Shown: in pieces, positions 40,326 through 47,696 of the stretch
How the letters are laid out: every line of letters starts with the position of its first letter
Position numbering within the stretch: the first letter of the stretch is position 1
Origin: Paenibacillus dendritiformis
GTDB taxonomy: Bacteria; Bacillota; Bacilli; Paenibacillales; Paenibacillaceae
NCBI RefSeq assembly: GCF_015845845.1
Contig: NZ_LDIG01000103.1
Span: forward strand, 1 to 47,696
Direction: 5' to 3'
Length of the DNA stretch: 47,696 nt
Notes under the pieces: generated by a model
Seen by the model: the letters and a program-made list of their open reading frames with translations, nothing else
Told to the model about the DNA's origin: nothing
Database searches by the model: none
Made by a program: the position numbers and the translations under genes

Positions 40326-41405
40326 CTACTCCTGACCGGCTTCATTCAGATAAGGCCGAACATCTTCGATCGGGATGGCAAGTCCGACATCGATCGATTC
40401 CTCGCCCTGCTTCACGGTCGAGGTGGCGAAGACGACGGCGATGACGCGGCCTTGCTCGTTCAGGACCGGGCTCCCGCTGTTGCCCGAGTGGATCGGAGCC
40501 TGAAACATCAGCACGGGCCGCTCGCGGTCCTGCAGCGGGGTCAGACCGAGAATCTTGCCTTCGATCGCGATATGATAGAAGGCGAGCGGGTTGCCGATGA
40601 TATGAACTTCGGCGCCTTCCCGCCACCCGGAGTCCGTCTCCAGCGGCAAGGCAGGCAAAGAACCGAGGTTGTCCCGCAGCTTCAAGACGGCTACATCCAG
40701 GGCGGCATCGCTTGCGATCACATCGGCGAGATACGTTTGATTATTTTGAAACGTGACCGATCCGGTCTTGTCCTCCCCCATCACATGTCGGTTCGTAATA
40801 ATGATGCCTTGTGTGGCTACATTGAAGCCCGTGCCTTTTCGATCACGCGCATTGACGATGACGACCGCCTCCTTGTATTGCCGGATCTGTTCACTCTGCG
40901 ACAATTCCTTGTCCGCATGGAGGAAGCGGAGGGCAGGGAGATTGTAGATCTGCGGCCAGAATGCGATCACATTGCCGAACAGGATCAGGGCCAACAGTAC
41001 CGTGATCGATTTTGCCATCCATTTTCTCCGCGGACCAGGATCCGGATCTTCCTCACCGTCTTCGTCCTCCCGAATCCACTGCTCGAATTCTGCTGCGGTT
41101 AACGGTTCGAAATGGCTGTGCTCCGGCCATTCGCCGGGCCGCTGCCCCATGGCGGAAGGCTCCCGTTCGCCGGAGGCTTCCGTAAATCCGGCTTGGGCCT
41201 GTTCCTTGCCCGCCTCTTCTTCCCGGAGGGTGTTGCCTTCGCTGGCGTCCCGATCTTCTATCGTCTCCTTGCCGGCGGCTGAGGCATCTCGTACATCCCC
41301 GCTCTCGATTACGGAGCTCCCGGGAACGGACCGCTGTGCCGATTCCTCGGCCGGGGCCGGATTGGACGCTTCCCTCGCCTCCTCGTTCGGCTTGCCAGGA
41401 TTCAT
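40326..41405 (-). CDS. Membrane-anchored trypsin-like (HtrA-type) serine protease
   Basis: This 359-residue protein has a cytoplasmic N-terminal region of about 128 residues rich in Glu, Ala and Ser, one membrane segment (MAKSITVLLALILFGNVIAF) and an extracellular chymotrypsin-fold domain. The triad is visible: His in IIITNRHVMGED, Asp in AALDVAVLKL and Ser in PIHSGNSGSPVLNEQG. No PDZ domain follows, unlike canonical HtrA. Quality-control or stress-related proteolysis at the cell surface is likely. The start has GAGGAGG about 9 bases upstream. Confidence 0.92.
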   Translation of the reverse strand: MNPGKPNEEAREASNPAPAEESAQRSVPGSSVIESGDVRDASAAGKETIEDRDASEGNTLREEEAGKEQAQAGFTEASGEREPSAMGQRPGEWPEHSHFEPLTAAEFEQWIREDEDGEEDPDPGPRRKWMAKSITVLLALILFGNVIAFWPQIYNLPALRFLHADKELSQSEQIRQYKEAVVIVNARDRKGTGFNVATQGIIITNRHVMGEDKTGSVTFQNNQTYLADVIASDAALDVAVLKLRDNLGSLPALPLETDSGWREGAEVHIIGNPLAFYHIAIEGKILGLTPLQDRERPVLMFQAPIHSGNSGSPVLNEQGRVIAVVFATSTVKQGEESIDVGLAIPIEDVRPYLNEAGQE

Positions 41406-41649
41406 CGCTTTATCCTCCTCGCATCAGATTCGTGGAGAGAACCTGGAATGTGTCATGCCCTTGCTGCAGGGCTTACACGGATATTATAGCAAATCGCCTT
41501 CCGGCAACGGAGCAATCGGCTGTCTGAAAGGCGGGACGGGGTGCAAAGCGCGGCGTGAAATAGTAGAATGAGGATGAATCTTGTTGCCGCCGGCCGATCC
41601 TGATTGAAACGGGATCTTGGCGGGTACTTATTGTCGGGAGGAGCGTTCG

Positions 41650-41724
41650 ATGCCTGCAGAAGGAGAGATTAAGCAAGCTTACTCGCTCTCTTCGTCAGGC
41701 AAAGGGTGGTTCCCCCAAAGCTGA
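41650..41724 (+). CDS. Hypothetical 24-residue peptide
   Basis: A short frame (MPAEGEIKQAYSLSSSGKGW and four more residues) has an excellent ribosome site, GGGAGGAG, 6 bases before its ATG. It ends 22 bases before the next small gene, so the two may form a tiny operon. No family is recognised. The initiation signal is the only evidence. Confidence 0.35.
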   Translation: MPAEGEIKQAYSLSSSGKGWFPQS

Positions 41725-41746
41725 TCATGAAGAGGAGGAATCCCCG

Positions 41747-41992
41747 ATGTTATGGGATGTTCGAATCAATGTGCACCGCTACGATCCTTATCATTCCTGG
41801 TATGCGCACCCTGGCGCGAGACCGGCGAATCGGAGAGGCCGCTCCCACTGCAAGCCCAGCTTTTATGACATTCTGCATGAGAAGCGGAAGCGGGCCGGCC
41901 ACCGGGAGCGACAAGCATACCGGCAGGCCAAGCCGGGGAAGGAGCATGCCATCGTTGCCCGGCTAGCTCGGCTCCAGCCTCCGCTCGGGTAG
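41747..41992 (+). CDS. Hypothetical basic protein of 81 residues
   Basis: The frame has a strong ribosome site (GAGGAGG about 8 bases upstream). The protein is Arg-, His- and Tyr-rich (DVRINVHRYDPYHSWYAH, then KRKRAGHRERQAYRQAKPG). No domain was recognised. It could be a small nucleic-acid-binding protein, but that is only a guess from composition. Confidence 0.5.
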   Translation: MLWDVRINVHRYDPYHSWYAHPGARPANRRGRSHCKPSFYDILHEKRKRAGHRERQAYRQAKPGKEHAIVARLARLQPPLG

Positions 41993-42084
41993 CGACCGCT
42001 GCAGCCCGGAACGCACCGCCCGCGTGTTATCGCGACCCGTATTCCGCTGCAGACGGGTGCCGCCATTTACGCGCGCGCGACACA

Positions 42085-43236
42085 TTATCCGAGATGTTCG
42101 AGAATGGTCCGGTATGCCGTGACCGCCTCGAAGTCATGAACATTGAAGACGGCCGGATCGACGCCGGACTTGACGAAGACGGCATGATGCCGACGATTGA
42201 TATAGATCTGTTGCCCGTAAATGCCGCGGGCCATCACCTCCGAGCCGTCGCTGCCGAGCGGTGTCCACCACTGATACTGATAGCCGAAGCAATCCTCGGC
42301 TTGCCCCGCCTGCAGGTCGGACCGATCAGGAATGACCGATTCCTTCATCCATTTCTCCGAAATGATCTGCCGGCCGTTCCAGGCTCCCTGGTGCAGGACA
42401 AGGCGGCCGAATTTCGCGTAGTCCCGCAAAGCGGCATTCAAGAACGCGAATGCAATCTCATTGCCGTGCAGGTCGGTGTTCCAATAGGCATCGTATTCCA
42501 TGCCAAGCGGCTGCCACAGCTTTTCCTCCAAATAAGCCGATAACTTTTTCCCGGTCGTCCGCTCCAGCAGCATACATAGCACTTGGGTATCCACGCTCTT
42601 GTATTGGTAATGTCCCGGCGGCTGCAAGCGCGTCAGCTTGCGCACGTACTGTGAGATCGGCATCGCCGACTCCCCGAAGACATCGTTCATAAAGGTATAA
42701 ATCTCCGCATCGGGATCGGCGTAGTCTTCATTGAAGCGAACGCCGGAGGACATTTGCAGCACATCCTTGATGGTTGCTCCTTCATAGCCGCTTCCGGCCA
42801 GCTCCGGCAAGTACCGCGTTACCGGATCATGGACGTCCCGCATCGAGCCTTCGTCGAAGGCGATGCCCATCAGGGCCGAGATGAACGATTTGGCGACCGA
42901 CATCGACGTGGCGGTCGATTCCCGCGTATATCCGTTATAATAACGCTCCGTTAAGATGGTATCATCTTTGATGACCAGCCAACCGGTAGCTTTCACCTTG
43001 TCCATATATTCGCCGACGGTGGATGCTTGTCCGTTGTAGCTGTAGCGGACATCGTCCAGATTTTGCAAGTTCTCGGAGAACCGGAACTTGTCCGCCGGCG
43101 CGTGAATATCGCGCTTCGGCAAAATATGGTCCATATTGCGGAAATTCCAGGCAATATGATCCTCGTGCAGCAGCGTATCCAGCTTGGAGAGATCGTAGTG
43201 GGGCTGGCATGCCCCGGTTTGCGCGGCTGTCTTCAT
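42085..43236 (-). CDS. Beta-lactamase-fold serine hydrolase (NylB-like)
   Basis: This 383-residue protein belongs to the class C beta-lactamase/DD-peptidase-fold esterases, close to 6-aminohexanoate-dimer hydrolases. The SxxK nucleophile motif is in TSMSVAKSFISALMG; further landmarks are YQYKSVDTQVLCMLLE (catalytic Tyr) and ARGIYGQQIYINRRHHAV. No signal peptide is seen, so it is cytosolic. The substrate is unknown. AGGAGGC lies about 10 bases before ATG. It is monocistronic. Confidence 0.88.
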   Translation of the reverse strand: MKTAAQTGACQPHYDLSKLDTLLHEDHIAWNFRNMDHILPKRDIHAPADKFRFSENLQNLDDVRYSYNGQASTVGEYMDKVKATGWLVIKDDTILTERYYNGYTRESTATSMSVAKSFISALMGIAFDEGSMRDVHDPVTRYLPELAGSGYEGATIKDVLQMSSGVRFNEDYADPDAEIYTFMNDVFGESAMPISQYVRKLTRLQPPGHYQYKSVDTQVLCMLLERTTGKKLSAYLEEKLWQPLGMEYDAYWNTDLHGNEIAFAFLNAALRDYAKFGRLVLHQGAWNGRQIISEKWMKESVIPDRSDLQAGQAEDCFGYQYQWWTPLGSDGSEVMARGIYGQQIYINRRHHAVFVKSGVDPAVFNVHDFEAVTAYRTILEHLG

Positions 43237-43541
43237 CGTTCTTCAAGCCTCCTATATTCAATCTGTGCGTCTGCGCAGCACTTCCTTCATTGTACTGTAT
43301 CCTGCGGATGAGAACAAATTTTACCATGAATTCAAGGGGACGGAACAGGAATTGTCCGCTGTGTGTTGAAGTGTTGGGAGAAGGTATTGTTAAGGAACCA
43401 TTTATAAAAGGTCAGGACCCGGTGCCAAGCGGGCAGATTTAGTATGCGGAAACACGGCTGCCGATGCTGGTTCGGCGCATAGCTTTTTCCGGGTAAGTGG
43501 GGTCGGAAAATGGGATCGGTAAATCGGAAGGAGGCATTAAC

Positions 43542-44639
43542 GTGGACACGAGGAGCAGATGCCAAGAGCTGCTGCACAGACAAAAACTTTCGCAGAAAAA
43601 CGCCGCTGCCCATGTCATGGAGCTGCTGGAACACGAGTTCGGAATTCAATCGCAGATTTTCAGCCATTCCTTACTGGCGGTACAGTGCAGAATGCAGAAC
43701 AAGGTCTCCTTGCATGATATCCAGTCCTTAATCGCGGACGAGAAAAAATTAATCAGGACGTGGTCGCTCAGAGGGACGCTGCATCTGATGCGAACAGCGG
43801 ATGCCGCTGTGATGTGGAGCGGGCTCGGCACGGAATGGGCGGCCCGATGGGGAACGTATCTGAATCAGCATGTCACGGAATATGAGAAGCAGCTTGTCTC
43901 CGAGGCGGTGCTCTCCTCCTTATCCGATGGACCGAAAACGCGAGAGCAGTTAAAAGCCGAACTGAAGCAATCGTTGACCCTCGAGCCTGCTCTCATAGAC
44001 TATTTACTGTCTTCGTGGGGCGGCATCCTTAAGGACTTGTCTTATCGGCGGATGGTGATGCACGGGAACCCGTTTGATCCGGAAATCGCATTCCATCTTA
44101 CAAGCTCGTGGCTGCGGGACCGCCCCGACGTCTATCATACGTATGATCAGGTAGAAGCGCTTGGCCTCATTCTGTTGCGCTATTTACAGGCTTATGGTCC
44201 GGCAAGGGCCGAGGATTTTGCGTACTGGTCGGGGGTTACGGTCACGCTGGCGAAAAAAATCTTCAAAAATAGAAGTGCCGACCTCATTTCGATTGGCGAC
44301 CTGTACGATAACAGAAATATCTATAGAACGATCGCTACGGCCGACGTTCCGACAGTGAAGCTGCTGCCGAAGTTCGATCCTCTGTTATTGGGGCATAAAG
44401 AAAAGTTTTATATGGAAAGCGAGCATTATAAAAAGGTTTATGGCGCTGCGGGCCATGTCCATGCGGCTGTCATGCTAAACGGCATGATAGCGGGAACATG
44501 GAGAGTCAAAGGTAAAAAAGTGGACATGCGCCTGTTTGGGGATGCAGATGAAGGTTTGCGGGCCGAACTCCGCCGCGAAGCGGAGATAACAGCCTCTTTT
44601 TTTAATCAAAGCTCTCGGCTGCATCATGCTGACGGCTAA
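43542..44639 (+). CDS. Winged-helix AlkZ/YcaQ-type DNA glycosylase-like protein
   Basis: This 365-residue protein belongs to the HTH_42 superfamily of tandem winged-helix proteins, which includes DNA interstrand-crosslink glycosylases such as YcaQ/AlkX and AlkZ. The N-terminal FGIQSQIFSHS holds a Q-x-Q pair at the position of the catalytic motif, and RTWSLRGTLHLM is the family hallmark. Middle and C-terminal winged-helix modules follow (LLRYLQAYGPARAEDFAYWSG; VKLLPKFDPLLLGHKEK). GTG 43542 has AAGGAGG 7 bases upstream; an earlier in-frame start at 43497 adds 15 poorly supported residues. A role in removing alkylated bases is inference from family. Confidence 0.82.
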   Translation: MDTRSRCQELLHRQKLSQKNAAAHVMELLEHEFGIQSQIFSHSLLAVQCRMQNKVSLHDIQSLIADEKKLIRTWSLRGTLHLMRTADAAVMWSGLGTEWAARWGTYLNQHVTEYEKQLVSEAVLSSLSDGPKTREQLKAELKQSLTLEPALIDYLLSSWGGILKDLSYRRMVMHGNPFDPEIAFHLTSSWLRDRPDVYHTYDQVEALGLILLRYLQAYGPARAEDFAYWSGVTVTLAKKIFKNRSADLISIGDLYDNRNIYRTIATADVPTVKLLPKFDPLLLGHKEKFYMESEHYKKVYGAAGHVHAAVMLNGMIAGTWRVKGKKVDMRLFGDADEGLRAELRREAEITASFFNQSSRLHHADG

Positions 44640-44891
44640 CCCTTCTTCCGTGTTTTCCGAACCTCGAATGCGCCGCTGATTGTCACGCCCGCCGCGTTCG
44701 AAGCGGGAGCAGAAACCGAAGCTGCATCCCGACCGGGGCTGCAGCTTTTTGTGCGCAGCGGCACGGCGCTTCACGCCGAGGGCTCGCTATGAATCGCCGG
44801 TGGCGAATGAAGCGCGGCGAACAGCGAATAAAAGCCATGCCCAGCGCATCTCTATGTGCCTGAAGGACGTTGCACGCTGCACGGCGGTACC
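44640..44891. other. Intergenic region after the glycosylase-like gene
   Basis: Possible GCTGCA-rich hairpins (AAGCTGCATCCCGACC and GGGGCTGCAGCTT around 44719-44749) could terminate the upstream gene; TTTTT follows the second arm. No gene is visible. Confidence 0.45.
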
Positions 44892-45126
44892 AATCCTGCA
44901 AATTTGCAGGATTTACTGCCTTGAGAGGCGCATTCTTGTGCTGATTCCTGCAAAACTACAGCATTTCCCTCCATTAACCTTGCATTCAAGCCGATACGGA
45001 TGATAATCCTGCCTTTTTGCAGGATTCTCTTTTCCAGCAAAGGGTGCAGGCGAAATTGCTGCATATTTGCAGGATTCCCTTTTTCAACAATCCCTACAGG
45101 CGAAAATCCTGCACTTTTCCAGCAAT
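44892..45126. repeat. Cluster of five imperfect palindromes
   Basis: Five 22-24-bp palindromes of the type AATCCTGCA..TGCAGGATT start at 44892, 44943, 45005, 45054 and 45105, at intervals of 49-62 bp. The first and third are nearly perfect; the others carry substitutions. Spacers share CAGGCGAAA and CCCTTTTTC motifs, so the array seems to be a diverged tandem repeat of about 50 bp. No T-run follows most of them, so they are not simply terminators. It lies between the glycosylase-like gene and the flavoprotein gene. Confidence 0.85.
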
Positions 45127-45196
45127 GAGGAGCAGATTCTGGCGGTCCCCGCGAAAGGGGGAGTAGTTTGATCATAAATATTTACGATTTTATATG

Positions 45197-45216
45197 GTGA
45201 AAGTGATTACTTTCAC
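45197..45216 (+). promoter_or_regulatory. Palindromic candidate operator before the flavoprotein gene
   Basis: GTGAAAGT-GATT-ACTTTCAC is a perfect 8-4-8 inverted repeat about 100 bases before the start codon, in AT-rich sequence that could hold a promoter (CATAAT-like boxes follow at about 45242). The binding protein is unknown. Confidence 0.55.
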
Positions 45217-45254
45217 TAATAAGCAAGAATTCCTGTGCTATCATAATGATGTAG

Positions 45255-47105
<1,851 letters not shown>

Positions 47106-47131
47106 ATAGCAAAGGGAAAGAAGCCGAAGCG

Positions 47132-47201
47132 AAGCCGCAGCATCAAGCTGCGGCTTTCAGATTGAGACAAACTCCCGCGAAATACTGCAACCGCGGGAGT
47201 T
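47132..47201. terminator. Two hairpins after the flavoprotein gene
   Basis: AAGCCGCAGC (47132-47141) pairs with GCTGCGGCTT (47147-47156). A second stem, AACTCCCGCG (47170-47179)/CGCGGGAGTT (47192-47201), is followed by CTTTACGTTTTTTATC. Together they form a terminator region serving both sides. Confidence 0.75.
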
Positions 47202-47277
47202 CTTTACGTTTTTTATCGCTATTTACAAATACGAAATTTTCTATATTATACCATATTAATGCGGTGAATGATTGAAA

Positions 47278-47696
47278 TTATCTCATAAAAAACAGACTGT
47301 CGACAATGGCTTTGCCGAGATAGGCCGCCTTGTACACGGTGTCATTCGTCAATTCCCTGATAGGCGGTCGATTCAATTCCGTAGAACCAACTCCTTGTCA
47401 GACAACTCTTGCTTGGCCAGCAGCCTCATCTCCTGCGCAAGCATGTCCCGCAAGTACACCGGATTCGGAGAGATCCCCATGAACTCCTCCAATATTCGGC
47501 GGTCCCGATGCAAAGGGAGCCCCAGCGGAGCGGCCAGTTCGGCGTGAAGCACCTCCTCGATATGGTCATGCGGATAGAAATGAAGCGGTATGAAGTCCGG
47601 CAAACACGGATTGCTGCGGCAGAACGCAAAAAATTCATCATTCAGCCGCGGCGAGCGGATGGTGATGATCCGCCCTGGCGCGCAGCCGCTCCGAAA
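47278..47696 (-). pseudogene. Decayed glycoside hydrolase (GH39-like) fragment, runs off the window
   Basis: Entering from the right edge, the minus strand reads RSPRLNDEFFAFCRSNPCLP and then DFIPLHFYPHDHIEE and YLRDMLAQEM, like the catalytic barrel of GH39 beta-xylosidases or AraC-type GH39 fusions. The frame stops at 47373 just after KELVLRN. One base over, the sequence continues TELNRPPIRELTNDTVYKAA and YLGKAIVDSLFFMR, where families usually have TEWN and DTxYKAAY. A frameshift therefore interrupts the gene, and it ends early. The 5' part lies outside the window. Confidence 0.55.

Overview
The window looks like chromosomal DNA of a Gram-positive, Paenibacillus-type bacterium (inference). 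The genes carry strong AGGAGG-type ribosome sites, GTG and TTG starts are common, several proteins match Bacillus/Paenibacillus families very closely (IolA, IolC and IolR, a YvfRSTU-like ABC/two-component set, an Mn-dependent pyrophosphatase), and non-coding repeats are scattered through it. No rRNA or tRNA gene was seen.

Layout. 1-345: 3' end of an IS200/IS605-type element. 489-2311: ppaC and bluB on the minus strand. 2647-19488: a complete ethanolamine-utilisation (eut) bacterial microcompartment locus on the plus strand, in the order EutX-like regulatory RNA, eutG, eutS, eutP, eutV, eutW, eutA, eutB, eutC, eutL, an eutK-like shell gene, eutE, eutM, eutT, a pduL-type eutD, a TIGR02536-type gene, eutN, a pduT-like shell gene and eutH. 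19962-21796: a secreted C39-like protein and a lipoprotein. 21934-27822: a shortened inositol (iol) locus, iolA-iolC-(broken gntP)-iolJ, divergent from iolR and a tautomerase gene. 27920-31548: small membrane and hypothetical proteins, an aldo/keto reductase and a secreted alpha/beta hydrolase. 31592-31858: a 50-bp tandem repeat. 32071-35462: an ABC exporter with its own two-component system. 35530-47696: assorted metabolic, protease, hydrolase and DNA-glycosylase-like genes, several decayed genes, a palindrome cluster, and an exported flavinylated fumarate-reductase-like lipoprotein.

How the eut genes work together. EutH brings ethanolamine in. EutBC, kept active by EutA and supplied with adenosylcobalamin by EutT, splits it to acetaldehyde and ammonia inside a shell of EutS, EutM, EutL, EutN, the EutK-like protein and the PduT-like protein. 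EutE makes acetyl-CoA, the PduL-type EutD makes acetyl phosphate and EutG makes ethanol. EutW and EutV sense ethanolamine and act by antitermination. Three leaders (before eutG, eutS and eutA) each contain the two-hairpin ANTAR target overlapping a terminator. A fourth target lies downstream of a cobalamin riboswitch inside a promoter-to-terminator unit at about 2647-3034. This matches the architecture of the Enterococcus/Listeria EutX/Rli55 decoy RNA and is the most interesting regulatory feature of the window. BluB, which makes the lower ligand of B12, lies just upstream on the opposite strand.

Other unusual points are the PduT-like shell protein with its cluster-binding Cys38 inside an ethanolamine operon, a BMC protein with a disordered tail of about 150 residues, an inverted-repeat element present in three forms between eut genes, IolR and cre operators in the iol region, and several genes caught in decay. 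All calls come from reading the sequence; no database search or folding program was run.
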